Source of the DNA: Arcanobacterium phocae
Lineage (GTDB): Bacteria > Actinomycetota > Actinomycetes > Actinomycetales > Actinomycetaceae
Direction of reading: 5' to 3'
Assembly (NCBI RefSeq): GCF_900105865.1
Contig: NZ_LT629804.1
Span: 1,934,243 to 1,998,242, forward strand
DNA: 64,000 nucleotides
This document shows positions 17,694 to 26,091 of this stretch, piece by piece. Each line of letters opens with the position of its first letter. Positions within the stretch are counted from its first letter, which is position 1. Made by a program: the position numbers and the translations under genes. The notes under the pieces were generated by a model. It searched no databases. It was not told the DNA's origin and was given only the letters and a program-made list of their open reading frames with translations.

Positions 17694-19157
17694 TTATGCA
17701 AATGTTTCAAGAGCTAGACGCGTCGTCTTGTGCTTCTCTAGCACTTCAGCAGGACCAGCAACCATAGTTTCATCAAAAACTTCACCCACCGCAGCACGAG
17801 CACGCTGCTCATACTGCTCGGCAAGAGCTACTGCCCGCCGTCGTAACCACGCCTTTGCAATCACAAAGAACACAATCGCGATAACAAACCCAACGCCAAC
17901 CGTGCCTAAACGCCCACCGACTGAGGCAAATGGAATCCCTACTGATCCCAGCACGATCCCGGCGATTGAAACTACCGCGGCACACACCATCCACAACCAC
18001 GCCATACTGCGACGTACCTGAGGCATTGCGACCGAATGGATAGCGTTGCCCACCGCATGCCGTAACCGTTCTGCACTGGCAACATCAGCAGCCACAGCCT
18101 CTTGCCAAATATCGGGCAGGCCGTACCGAATATATCCAAGCCAGCTATCACGAATTGCCACCGACATAGAATGCCCGAGTTTTTCAGGTTCAACATAAGC
18201 AGTAGCGAAAATCGAACGCCCTGCATTTCTAATGGATTCAGACGCAGCACCGACGCCACTGGCTCGCGCGATACGATCAATCATATCGTCGCGATAACTG
18301 CCAGAAATCTCTGCCTCCGTCTGCCCCACATTGAACCGTAACCGGCGTCCAATCGCATCAAGTTCTGCCGCTGCCGTGCTAGCCGCAACCGAAGGACGAC
18401 CCATCGCAGTTCGAATATGGTCTGCCAATTCGCTAACCCCTTCACCATTAAGGGCTGAAGTAGCAACGATTGGAATGTTCTTTAATCCGTCGCGAGCCAA
18501 CAGCTTCTCGACGTCATCTATCAGCACAGCACGTTGTGACTCACGCACGGTGTCAATCTGATTGAGCGCAACTACCATAACGTCAGCCCGCTCAGTCAAC
18601 TTTTCCAAATAGGAAGTATGTAGCACCTGATCGGCATACTTTTGCGGATCGAGCACCCATATCAAAACATCTACCATCGGTAGCAACCGCTCAACTTCAA
18701 GCGAGTGCTCAACCGCAACTGAATCATGATCCGGCAAATCAATAAGAACTAACCGATCGAAAACTTCGTGGCCCACCGTTAGCTCAGAGTCATATTCAAT
18801 ACGACGGTCATGATCCACCGCCAAATAATCCAATAAGGCTGTTGCATCTGTGCCATACGTACAAGCAGCTGCCCGCTCCGTCATTGGCCGAATTTCCCCG
18901 GAATCTGCAAAATTCAAGCCAGTAATAGCGTTGAACAATGAGGATTTCCCTGAGCCCGTACCGCCAACGAGAGCGGCCACCGCAATATCGGTTCCCAAAC
19001 TCATCCGCTCCTGAGTCCGATGCAAATCGTCTTGAGCGCGAGCCGAAACGTAAGGATCAAAGAATCGTCCACCAGCAGCAACAGCTTTTTGGAGTTGCTC
19101 TAAGCGGTGCGCAATAGCTTGCGCACCTTCAACACGAATCGTCTGTTGGTCTTCCAT
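17694..19157 (-). CDS. Dynamin-like/Era-type GTPase with C-terminal membrane segments
   Basis: 487 residues. The G domain has the P-loop GGTGSGKSS at 65-73, LIDLPDHDS as G3 and ALNQIDTV as G4. The C-terminal region has two hydrophobic segments around residues 385-445 (LWMVCAAVVSIAGIVLG and VGFVIAIVFFVIAKAWL), followed by a charged helical tail. Large P-loop GTPase with a membrane hairpin is the plan of bacterial dynamin-like proteins. It is downstream of a second such GTPase with a 25-base gap, so they are one transcription unit. Paired dynamin-like genes occur in actinobacteria (for example DynA/DynB of Streptomyces), but identity with them is not shown. Confidence 0.75.
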   Translation of the reverse strand: MEDQQTIRVEGAQAIAHRLEQLQKAVAAGGRFFDPYVSARAQDDLHRTQERMSLGTDIAVAALVGGTGSGKSSLFNAITGLNFADSGEIRPMTERAAACTYGTDATALLDYLAVDHDRRIEYDSELTVGHEVFDRLVLIDLPDHDSVAVEHSLEVERLLPMVDVLIWVLDPQKYADQVLHTSYLEKLTERADVMVVALNQIDTVRESQRAVLIDDVEKLLARDGLKNIPIVATSALNGEGVSELADHIRTAMGRPSVAASTAAAELDAIGRRLRFNVGQTEAEISGSYRDDMIDRIARASGVGAASESIRNAGRSIFATAYVEPEKLGHSMSVAIRDSWLGYIRYGLPDIWQEAVAADVASAERLRHAVGNAIHSVAMPQVRRSMAWLWMVCAAVVSIAGIVLGSVGIPFASVGGRLGTVGVGFVIAIVFFVIAKAWLRRRAVALAEQYEQRARAAVGEVFDETMVAGPAEVLEKHKTTRLALETFA

Positions 19158-19182
19158 ACTGATTCTTCCTTCTCATTCCATA

Positions 19183-20736
19183 TCACGAATGGGCCAGATA
19201 CTCACTAGCCCGCAAACGCAGATCAGTGCTGTCAGTAATAGTCACGCTATCAGCGACCTCAACATACACCTGCGTGAGCTCATCGAGCGCTTGATCCACT
19301 CGTCCCAGGAGATCTTCTCGAGCCTGCGTCACTCGCGCTTCCATATCTGTAGAACGCGCAGCCGAATTCGCACCTGATATTCCACCCGCTGCACAACCAA
19401 GTAGCGCCGCGACACCTGCCGAAGACAGCCATGGATGCCCATGAATCTTTTGCGCTTCTCGCGTCAAATCTTGCTTCCAAGATTTGACTGCCGATTCTAC
19501 TATGCCATCAATATCGACATATTCACGCACCTGTGCAAGCATAGCTTCGGTATTAACAACGTCTTTTTTCCATGCCTCGTCAGCTTGTGCATTTGCAGTG
19601 ACTAAGGCTTGCGTGAGGGCAACTTTGACCGCAGTGTATAAAATATCGAACGTTGCAGTCACTGCGTTATCACGCGATTTCCGCTTACGATCAAAAATGC
19701 TAGGCTTTGACCGCGACACGAGCCCAGCCAATACACCACCTGTTGACGCAAATGACAACCACGACGCGGTCGGTGCGCCTTGTCCGAAGCGACCATTGGC
19801 GATGTTAGTACGCAACTTTTCTAACGGCGCTTGCGCACTTTCAATCGCTTTATCTTTCAAATCCTGCAACGCATGCTCTTGGGCTTCCAGTGCATCAGCT
19901 AGCTGCAAAAGCTCATCACGCAATGCTGGTAATGTAGCCCGAGTAGTGCGATCTACTAGCGATTCGCCCATTTTCGTTGCCGCGATCATCTCCAGCCATG
20001 AACGCAACGAGGCAACATCTTCTTCAGGTAATAAGCCCTCATGTGCGCCTTGATCCGGCACAACAAACAGGGGAGCGTCTTGGAGACCTAATTCTTCCAT
20101 CCGTCGTGCAAGATCAGCACGTACCGCACCGAGCGCCCGTTGCGATACCCGATCCAACACAACCGCGCATGTAATGCCACGTGAATGCGCGTTGTGAAGC
20201 GTGTTCCATGCTAAGGCATCGCCATATCGCGACGCCGTTGTAACAAACACCCACAAGTCTGCTGCATCCAAAAGTCGAGCAGACAGTTCGCGATTCGAGT
20301 CATCAACCGAGTCCAAGTCAGGAGCATCAACAAGGACAACTCCGGGGATAGCAGAAGCTATCAGAACCTGATCTCCCATATCTATCAACGCATGACCGTT
20401 CATCGCAGCTGCGTCATCAGGGTGCATAATAATCATCGGAGTGCGCGTCGTCGGACGCAAAACTGAAGCTTGCGAAACTCCTGCGCGTACGATCGAATTC
20501 ACTAAGGTGGATTTACCCGCACCGGACGACCCGCCAAAGACAATAACTGCCGGAACATCGCGAGCTTCAACATGTGGCAGTATACGCGACTCTAATTGGG
20601 TCAATAGTTGACGGCGCGAATCTTCTAGCGCCAGAGACCCCGGCATTTCTAATGGCAGGGTCGCCTCACGCAACGCACTAACAGTACGTCGCACTAAGTC
20701 AGCAAGATTCTTACGAGAAAACGAGTTGGCAGTCAC
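19183..20736 (-). CDS. Dynamin-like GTPase, partner of the downstream GTPase
   Basis: 517 residues from GTG 20736. The P-loop is FGGSSGAGKSTLVN near residue 70, VVLVDAPDLDSVDD is G3, and VVLDRVSQ probably replaces the usual NKxD G4. Long helical regions (ALRDELLQLADALEAQEHALQ and others) fit a dynamin-type stalk. Only one short hydrophobic stretch is seen (SSAGVAALLGCAAGGISGA). First gene of the pair; the two proteins probably work as a hetero-oligomer at the membrane. The ribosome site before the GTG is weak and close, so the exact start is less certain. Confidence 0.7.
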   Translation of the reverse strand: MTANSFSRKNLADLVRRTVSALREATLPLEMPGSLALEDSRRQLLTQLESRILPHVEARDVPAVIVFGGSSGAGKSTLVNSIVRAGVSQASVLRPTTRTPMIIMHPDDAAAMNGHALIDMGDQVLIASAIPGVVLVDAPDLDSVDDSNRELSARLLDAADLWVFVTTASRYGDALAWNTLHNAHSRGITCAVVLDRVSQRALGAVRADLARRMEELGLQDAPLFVVPDQGAHEGLLPEEDVASLRSWLEMIAATKMGESLVDRTTRATLPALRDELLQLADALEAQEHALQDLKDKAIESAQAPLEKLRTNIANGRFGQGAPTASWLSFASTGGVLAGLVSRSKPSIFDRKRKSRDNAVTATFDILYTAVKVALTQALVTANAQADEAWKKDVVNTEAMLAQVREYVDIDGIVESAVKSWKQDLTREAQKIHGHPWLSSAGVAALLGCAAGGISGANSAARSTDMEARVTQAREDLLGRVDQALDELTQVYVEVADSVTITDSTDLRLRASEYLAHS

Positions 20737-20884
20737 CTTTCCATTACACCGTATTCCGCCAGTTTTTTCGCTATCAACACGTTAATTAACCTTTTGTGTG
20801 ACCTCCTTAATCATAAACCTGTGATCCTTGTAAAATAATCAGGATAAACAATTTCCCTTCAGTCGTGTAAAATCCTGTTCGTAC

Positions 20885-20957
20885 GCCTCGATAGCTCAAT
20901 GGATAGAGCAACAGACTTCTAATCTGTAGGTTGCGGGTTCGAGTCCCGCTCGGGGTG
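20885..20957 (+). tRNA. tRNA-Arg (anticodon TCT)
   Basis: Complete cloverleaf: acceptor GCCTCGA pairs with TCGGGGT (two G-U pairs), D arm GCTC/GAGC, anticodon stem with loop CTTCTAA (TCT, reads AGA), T arm GCGGG/CCCGC with TTCGAGT. CCA is not encoded. Confidence 0.95.
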
Positions 20958-20999
20958 CTGACTTCCCGATTGCTTCACGCAACTTGGTATCCTTATGTA

Positions 21000-21656
21000 G
21001 TGAGTAATTTTCCTGCACAAAATACACCGATCGTATGGATCGATTGTGAAATGACCGGCTTAGATCTAGAACGCGATGCACTTGTTGAGATTGCCGTCGT
21101 AGTGACAGACGCTGAGCTCAACCCACTTGATAACGGCCTCGACGTCGTCATCAAGCCACCTGCCGAAGCGGTAGCAAACATGAATGACTTCGTGCGGAAT
21201 ATGCATACCAAAACAGGGCTTATTGAACGCTGGGAGCGTGGCATGACACTAGCTCAGGCAGAATCTGAATGTCTCGCATACATCAAGCGTTTCGTTCCCG
21301 ATGCGCGAAAAGCGCCACTAGGAGGTAACTCGGTAGGGACAGATCGCACCTTCTTAGCGCGCGATGTTCCTGCACTCGTGGAACATCTCCACTACCGCGT
21401 CGTTGACGTATCCTCAATCAAGGAACTTGCTAAACGCTGGTTCCCGCGGACGTACTTTGCCGCGCCGGAAAAAACTGGAAACCACCAGGCCCTCGGTGAT
21501 ATCTACGATTCTATCGACGAGCTTCGCTATTATCGCTCTATCTTGTGGCCAGAAGGAGATGGGCCATCTTCTGATGAAGCTAAAGCCCACGCCGCACGTA
21601 TAACAGCTGATCTCACTGTGGACCGGGCGCAACGCGCTCACGAAAAACTTTCTTAA
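21000..21656 (+). CDS. orn: Oligoribonuclease (DEDDh exonuclease)
   Basis: About 218 residues from GTG 21000. Upstream codons in frame run into the tRNA-Arg gene, so the start must lie after 20957; the GTG lacks a strong ribosome site. It degrades 2-5 nt RNA and pGpG to nucleotides. Exo I is WIDCEMTGLD, Exo II is GNSVGTDRTFL, and Exo III is HQALGDIYDSIDELRYY with the DEDDh histidine. The TKTGLIERW segment is also typical. A terminator follows. Confidence 0.95.
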   Translation: MSNFPAQNTPIVWIDCEMTGLDLERDALVEIAVVVTDAELNPLDNGLDVVIKPPAEAVANMNDFVRNMHTKTGLIERWERGMTLAQAESECLAYIKRFVPDARKAPLGGNSVGTDRTFLARDVPALVEHLHYRVVDVSSIKELAKRWFPRTYFAAPEKTGNHQALGDIYDSIDELRYYRSILWPEGDGPSSDEAKAHAARITADLTVDRAQRAHEKLS

Positions 21657-21674
21657 CGAGCGAACAAACTAGTT

Positions 21675-21704
21675 TGGGGCAGTATCTCATACGGTACTGC
21701 CCCA
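21675..21704 (+). terminator. Terminator after orn
   Basis: TGGGGCAGTA (21675-21684) with TACTGCCCCA (21695-21704), followed by CTTTTG. Confidence 0.85.
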
Positions 21705-21714
21705 CTTTTGACAC

Positions 21715-21742
21715 AAAAAAGACCGCCGGAAAACCGACGGCC
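21715..21742 (-). terminator. Terminator after tRNA-His
   Basis: On the minus strand GGCCGTCGG, loop TTTT, CCGGCGGTC, then six T residues: an intrinsic terminator eight bases after the tRNA end. Confidence 0.85.
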
Positions 21743-21749
21743 TTGATGG

Positions 21750-21822
21750 GGTGGCTGACGGGGCTTGAACCCGCGACCCCCTGGACCACAACCAGGTGCT
21801 CTACCACTGAGCTACAGCCACC
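21750..21822 (-). tRNA. tRNA-His (anticodon GTG)
   Basis: Acceptor GTGGCTG/CAGCCAC with the extra 5' G (position -1) expected for tRNA-His and discriminator C. Anticodon loop TTGTGGT gives GTG. T arm GCGGG/CCCGT with TTCAAGC. The genome continues CCA after the discriminator. Confidence 0.95.
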
Positions 21823-21897
21823 ATTGTTGCACTGCAACGAAGAAAAACTATACCGATTTTCTTTCGATAACGCTAATTATATGCAACGTGATTAGAG

Positions 21898-22827
21898 TCA
21901 CCAATCAGTCCGCATTTGAATAGCATCTGCAAACATGTTGAGATGTGCCTCGCTTTGACTGAGATAAAGTGACCCATCAATGAGCGACACTTCAACCACA
22001 TAGAACTCTTCTGGCGAATCCTCATCACCACGAACAATGTCTACGCGATTGAACAACAACAGCTCGTCTTTACCATTGATTCGCTTGATGTGCTGATGAA
22101 GCGCCTTGCGAATACGCTCACCCCAGCGCCACGTTTCCTCGGTTGCATGAGAAGCTCGCGCCACTTCTTCCACTACACCATCTTCACGCTGGCTACGGAA
22201 GCGCGGATGAAGCATAGCTTCTTTTTCCACCTGATATGACGGCAAACCGTTGAGGTAAACAAGAGAAGTTTCGCCTTGGCTATCGATTTCTTTCAGATAA
22301 CGTTGAACCATCACAGTTCGGCCACGGGAAAGTTCATACATCGCATGTTCTACTGCTTCGCCACGCTGCTGCGCATCCACCGAAGAATACCGTCCGGTAC
22401 CGCGCCCACCAGAGGCTACTGCCGGCTTAACAACGAAATCACCGAAAGCCGGGAAACGCGAATGAATCTGCTGTTTTGACAAGCCCTGCTCCGGCTCTAA
22501 CCAGGTCGTAGGAATCGTTGGTAACCCACAAGCCTCCAATGCGTTAAGGTAATGCTTGTCAGAATTCCACTTGATAGTTTTTGCAGAGTTCAATACTCGC
22601 GGTAGCGAAGCCGTCCACGCCAAGAATTCATTCCGATACTTTGCATAATCTCGTACGGAGCGGATGACAACAGTTCCAGCTTCGTCCCAGTTGACCGACG
22701 GATCATTCCAGACGGCGATCCGCGGCTCTAACCCGCGATCCCGTAAGGCATCTGGAAGGTCCTGCTCATCAATATCCAGATTCGGAAGTTCTTCCGAGGT
22801 TACCAGAGTCACGATTGGTGCAGACAC
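21898..22827 (-). CDS. ATP-grasp domain protein of unknown substrate
   Basis: 309 residues from GTG 22827, which has AAAGGTGG five bases upstream; the frame extends to 22935 but without a ribosome site or family similarity. It starts with SAPIVTLVTSEELPNLDIDE. The ATP-grasp core shows DFVVKPAVASGGRGTGRY (ATP-binding lysine and glycine loop), VMVQRYLKEIDSQGETSLVYL and a metal-binding acidic end near FYVVEVSLIDGSLYL. Such proteins join a carboxylate to an amine or thiol, but no neighbouring gene points to the substrate. Flanked by tRNA-His and a divergent membrane protein gene. Confidence 0.75.
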   Translation of the reverse strand: MSAPIVTLVTSEELPNLDIDEQDLPDALRDRGLEPRIAVWNDPSVNWDEAGTVVIRSVRDYAKYRNEFLAWTASLPRVLNSAKTIKWNSDKHYLNALEACGLPTIPTTWLEPEQGLSKQQIHSRFPAFGDFVVKPAVASGGRGTGRYSSVDAQQRGEAVEHAMYELSRGRTVMVQRYLKEIDSQGETSLVYLNGLPSYQVEKEAMLHPRFRSQREDGVVEEVARASHATEETWRWGERIRKALHQHIKRINGKDELLLFNRVDIVRGDEDSPEEFYVVEVSLIDGSLYLSQSEAHLNMFADAIQMRTDW

Positions 22828-23014
22828 GCTTACCACCTTTACCTTCAGAGCTAATGTTTTCCTCATACTACGCACGAGCGCACACGGATCAGGTGAAAGC
22901 CCAATCAAACACAAGTCTAACGGTTTCTTGCCCAATTCGCTTTACCGACCCAATAGTTACCAATTTAATACTCATTCAAGGTAGGCTTTACCATTAAAAC
23001 CATAGTGAACATAC

Positions 23015-23035
23015 GTTGACGTGACTTGCGTCAAC
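23015..23035. promoter_or_regulatory. Dyad in the divergent intergenic region
   Basis: GTTGACG and CGTCAAC (23015-23021 and 23029-23035) form a perfect seven-base inverted repeat 17 bases before the membrane protein start. It could be an operator or a leader hairpin. Confidence 0.35.
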
Positions 23036-23052
23036 AGAAATGAGGTTGAACG

Positions 23053-23670
23053 ATGAGTTGGTGGGAAATTTTCGGCTGGGCAGGATCCGTCCTTGTCGTT
23101 GTATCGCTGTGGATTCCGAGCGTCTGGCGTTTCCGCATACTCAACTTGTCAGGTTCACTTATTGCCACAATCTACAACATTTATTTCGGTATTTGGCCAT
23201 ACGCCGCCATGAACGGCGTCATCGTTGGCATCGACGCATATTGGATCGCGCGGTTATCTCGCAAAGGCACAACCGCCGAACGAGGCTACGCCATTGTCAG
23301 CGCACATTCACAAGACGCGTTAGTTCAGCATTTCTTGGCACGTAACGTGACCGACATTCAAGCGAACTATCCACAGTTTTCGACGGCGGATCTGGATTCT
23401 TCGCGGATCAGTTTCATTATGCACGAGGACGAGATTGTTGGCTTGTTTGCAATGACGACGACGGACGCAACCGGCACGATCATTCTGGACTACGTGACAC
23501 CACGCTTCCGCGACCTCGGACCAGGCCGGTACATTTATACTCACCCGTCACTCTTTACTGACGCCGGGGTTTCACGCCTTCAGATCCCTGCCGAAAACAC
23601 CTCTGATCGAGGATATTTTGCTAAGCAAGGTTTTGCACAAGAAAACAATCATCTTGTTCGCAGCATCTAA
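23053..23670 (+). CDS. YgjV-like inner-membrane protein fused to a GNAT-like domain
   Basis: 205 residues. Residues 1-70 hold two or three membrane helices of the YgjV (Imp-YgjV) type: WWEIFGWAGSVLVVVSLWIP, LNLSGSLIATIYNIYFGIWPYAAMN and VIVGIDAYWIARL. Residues 85-205 are soluble and resemble an acetyltransferase: ISFIMHEDEIVGLFAMTTT, ILDYVTPRFRDLGPGRYIY and RGYFAKQGFAQENNHLVR. The acetyl-CoA loop (Q/RxxGxG/A) is poorly conserved, so catalysis is doubtful. Ribosome site GAGGTTGAACG before ATG 23053. Function unknown. Confidence 0.65.
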   Translation: MSWWEIFGWAGSVLVVVSLWIPSVWRFRILNLSGSLIATIYNIYFGIWPYAAMNGVIVGIDAYWIARLSRKGTTAERGYAIVSAHSQDALVQHFLARNVTDIQANYPQFSTADLDSSRISFIMHEDEIVGLFAMTTTDATGTIILDYVTPRFRDLGPGRYIYTHPSLFTDAGVSRLQIPAENTSDRGYFAKQGFAQENNHLVRSI

Positions 23671-23769
23671 AACGATGAACCACATCACATGGGGTGCTTG
23701 CAATCACATTTGAATCCGGTAAAAAAATTTGCTCTGCAAAATAACGTGCGCTAAAGTAATACCTGTTGC

Positions 23770-23842
23770 GCACCGCTAGCTCAACTGGCAGAGCATCTGA
23801 CTCTTAATCAGAGGGTTCTGGGTTCAAGTCCCAGGCGGTGTA
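23770..23842 (+). tRNA. tRNA-Lys (anticodon CTT), copy 1
   Basis: Acceptor GCACCGC/GCGGTGT (first pair G-U), D arm GCTC/GAGC, anticodon loop CTCTTAA giving CTT (reads AAG), T arm CTGGG/CCCAG with TTCAAGT, discriminator A. CCA is not encoded. Confidence 0.95.
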
Positions 23843-23848
23843 CGAAGA

Positions 23849-23876
23849 AAAATCCCTGGATTCGTCTAGGGATTTT
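23849..23876 (+). terminator. Terminator between the tRNA-Lys copies
   Basis: AAAATCCCT (23849-23857) and AGGGATTTT (23868-23876) form a stem ending in T residues, so copy 2 probably needs its own promoter (candidate TATTGTATTCT region near 23888-23898). Confidence 0.75.
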
Positions 23877-23904
23877 GACTCTCAAGATATTGTATTCTTG
23901 ATGA

Positions 23905-23977
23905 GCACCGCTAGCTCAACTGGCAGAGCATCTGACTCTTAATCAGAGGGTTCTGGGTTCAAGTCCCAGGCGGTGTA
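23905..23977 (+). tRNA. tRNA-Lys (anticodon CTT), copy 2
   Basis: Identical base for base to copy 1 across the whole tRNA, 62 bases downstream of it. The spacer differs from the sequence before copy 1, so only the gene is conserved. Confidence 0.95.
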
Positions 23978-23983
23978 CAGGTT

Positions 23984-24018
23984 AAAAGGACGGCTCGGAA
24001 TTTCCGAGCCGTCCTTTT
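23984..24018. terminator. Bidirectional terminator
   Basis: Long perfect stem (AAAAGGACGGCTCGGA with its complement) ending in TTTT, between tRNA-Lys copy 2 and the convergent efflux permease gene. Confidence 0.9.
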
Positions 24019-24032
24019 GTTAGAATGTACTG

Positions 24033-25349
24033 TCAGAACCGAATTGCGTCAATAGGACGCATCTTCACAGCTATAGTCGCCGGGATTATTCCACACAAGG
24101 CCCCTACCGTTGCAGAAATCCCTACTCCGATCAGAGCGGCTTGCATTGGGTATGCAATAGTACTGGCACTCGCTGAGATCTCCTCGAATAGGAATCCACT
24201 GAACCCTAGTTGCGGGAGAACCCTAATTGTCATCACTGAAAACACCACGCCAACAAAACCTGCCACCGTGGTGGCAACAACTGACTCTAAAAAGACGGCA
24301 AAGAATATTCGTCGCGCAGAAGCCCCCACAGCACGACGAATACCGATCTCACGCACCCGGGTTTTCACGGTCACAATACTCATTGTAAGCAGCCCCAAGG
24401 CACCTAACAGAATCACAATGCCACCAATTCCAGCAACAACTATCTGCATTACTCGGTCTTGTTGCATACTTTGTTCAGTAAATCCTTCATCCCAATGAGC
24501 ATCGACGTGGTAGGAGTCGCCAAGGAACGATCCCAACGTTGCTTGGGCTACATTCTTGGCTTGTTCTTCCTCGCCTCGCGGTGCGAGGAACAAAAACGCC
24601 GGAGGCGATAGCTCGACTGACTCCGGGAAAATATATGCTTGCGCTTCAGCCGGTGCATAGATAACGGCATTCTCAAAAACATTAATGTTCTTTATAACCC
24701 CTACTACCGTCACAGATCTCTTGTGATCCTTGCTCAACCAGATTCGAGGAAATGTAGCTACGGCTGGTCGTCCCAGTGTTGCCCATGCAGACTCATTGAT
24801 CACAACCGGGTTCATCTGAAGCTGACCGTCATAAGAGTTCAAAAAACGGCCATCAATCAGGCTACGTGCGTGTAGCTTGAAATAGTCAGGATCCACAGCC
24901 ACAGCCTCCGGATACTGACCAGGACATTGATCCAAATATTTTGGCGGACACGGATCAAAATCTGGCGCATCGATCGCCGTCAAGTGAATGTCAGCTTTTG
25001 TAGTCCAGACGGTTATACCGAGTTTATCGACGGTATTCTTCACTGCCTGGCGAAGATGCTCAATTTTCTCGATACTGCGCTCTTGCTTATTGTTTTCCAG
25101 CCCTGCACTATTCTCTGCTGGCATATTCGTTGTGTTCTCGAAAATCATTGCCGTAATAGTGCCCGGCTGACCATTCCAGTGGGCAATACTGCGTTGCTGA
25201 CCTTCACTGAGGATAGTTCCTAACGCAATCACTGTTGCCATAGCCCACACTGCAGCGCCTACCCCAATAAGAGATAAGATGACGCGCGCCCGATTGATTT
25301 TGACTTCTTCCCACGCTTCTATGAACGCTCCAATAAAATTGTGGATCAT
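24033..25349 (-). CDS. MacB/FtsX-type ABC transporter permease
   Basis: 438 residues from ATG 25349, which overlaps the ATPase stop (TGATG), a coupled start; a GTG one codon earlier is possible. One N-terminal membrane helix (RVILSLIGVGAAVWAMATVIALG), an extracellular domain of about 220 residues (MacB-type), then three helices (IVVAGIGGIVILLGALGLLTM, FLESVVATTVAGFVGVVFSVM, ALIGVGISATVGALCGIIPA). EIGIRRAVGASARRIF is the typical cytoplasmic coupling motif. With the ATPase and adaptor upstream it forms a MacAB-like exporter; cargo may be an antimicrobial peptide or lipid. Confidence 0.9.
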   Translation of the reverse strand: MIHNFIGAFIEAWEEVKINRARVILSLIGVGAAVWAMATVIALGTILSEGQQRSIAHWNGQPGTITAMIFENTTNMPAENSAGLENNKQERSIEKIEHLRQAVKNTVDKLGITVWTTKADIHLTAIDAPDFDPCPPKYLDQCPGQYPEAVAVDPDYFKLHARSLIDGRFLNSYDGQLQMNPVVINESAWATLGRPAVATFPRIWLSKDHKRSVTVVGVIKNINVFENAVIYAPAEAQAYIFPESVELSPPAFLFLAPRGEEEQAKNVAQATLGSFLGDSYHVDAHWDEGFTEQSMQQDRVMQIVVAGIGGIVILLGALGLLTMSIVTVKTRVREIGIRRAVGASARRIFFAVFLESVVATTVAGFVGVVFSVMTIRVLPQLGFSGFLFEEISASASTIAYPMQAALIGVGISATVGALCGIIPATIAVKMRPIDAIRF

Positions 25350-26083
25350 CACTCTGCCTCTTCTCGGCCAGGTAACTTATCACCAGTGGATAAGACTTCC
25401 ATACCAGCACCAATCGGGTTTAACACACCATCAGAGATTCGATAAACCGTGTTGGCACGCTGTGCAACATTCATGTCATGGCTGATAACGATCAGCGCCG
25501 CATTGTTCTTCTGCGCTGCCCGTTCAAGCACATCCATAACTTGCATCCCAGTGTCCGGATCCAAAGCACCGGTTGGCTCATCAGCCAATATGAGTCGCGG
25601 ATTGCGTACCAAAGCGCGAGCGATCGCAACCCGCTGTTGCTCTCCGCCAGATAGTTGACTCGGATATGCGTCGAGTCTGTCTCCCAACCCTACCGATTCG
25701 AGTATCCGGGCCGCTTTCTCATGCCGTTTGTATAATTCCAGACCTGAATTATAGAAGAGCGGTACTTCGACATTATTGAGCACAGTGCGCGACGGAAATA
25801 GATTAAACTGCTGGAACACGAATCCTACGGATTCACCGCGCAAGCGTGAACGATGGGCATCACTGAGACTAACAACATCGATATCATCCCACATATATGT
25901 TCCGCTACTAGGCTGATCTAACAACCCAATAATATTGAGTAAAGTTGATTTTCCGGTTCCGGAATGTCCCACAATTGAGATATGTTCCCCACTGGCAATG
26001 TCACAGTTAACCCCACGCAAGATATGTAGATCTTCGCCATTAGGCAAGGTGACCGTCCGGGTAATATCACGGAGTTGAAGCAT
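25349..26083 (-). CDS. MacB/LolD-type ABC transporter ATPase
   Basis: 244 residues. Walker A is [13 protein letters not shown]-loop [19 protein letters not shown], signature [15 protein letters not shown], Walker [13 protein letters not shown] and H-loop VISHDMN; all complete. A C-terminal extension of about 20 residues follows the H-loop domain. Starts eight bases after the adaptor stop and overlaps the permease start, so the trio is one operon. It contrasts with the degenerate ATPase of the same general type at 60.9 kb. Confidence 0.93.
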   Translation of the reverse strand: MLQLRDITRTVTLPNGEDLHILRGVNCDIASGEHISIVGHSGTGKSTLLNIIGLLDQPSSGTYMWDDIDVVSLSDAHRSRLRGESVGFVFQQFNLFPSRTVLNNVEVPLFYNSGLELYKRHEKAARILESVGLGDRLDAYPSQLSGGEQQRVAIARALVRNPRLILADEPTGALDPDTGMQVMDVLERAAQKNNAALIVISHDMNVAQRANTVYRISDGVLNPIGAGMEVLSTGDKLPGREEAE

Positions 26084-26091
26084 GCTATTTC

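Noticed and set aside
19484..20053. 189-codon ORF antisense to the upstream GTPase
   Set aside because: Low-complexity Ser/Ala-rich shadow of the real gene.
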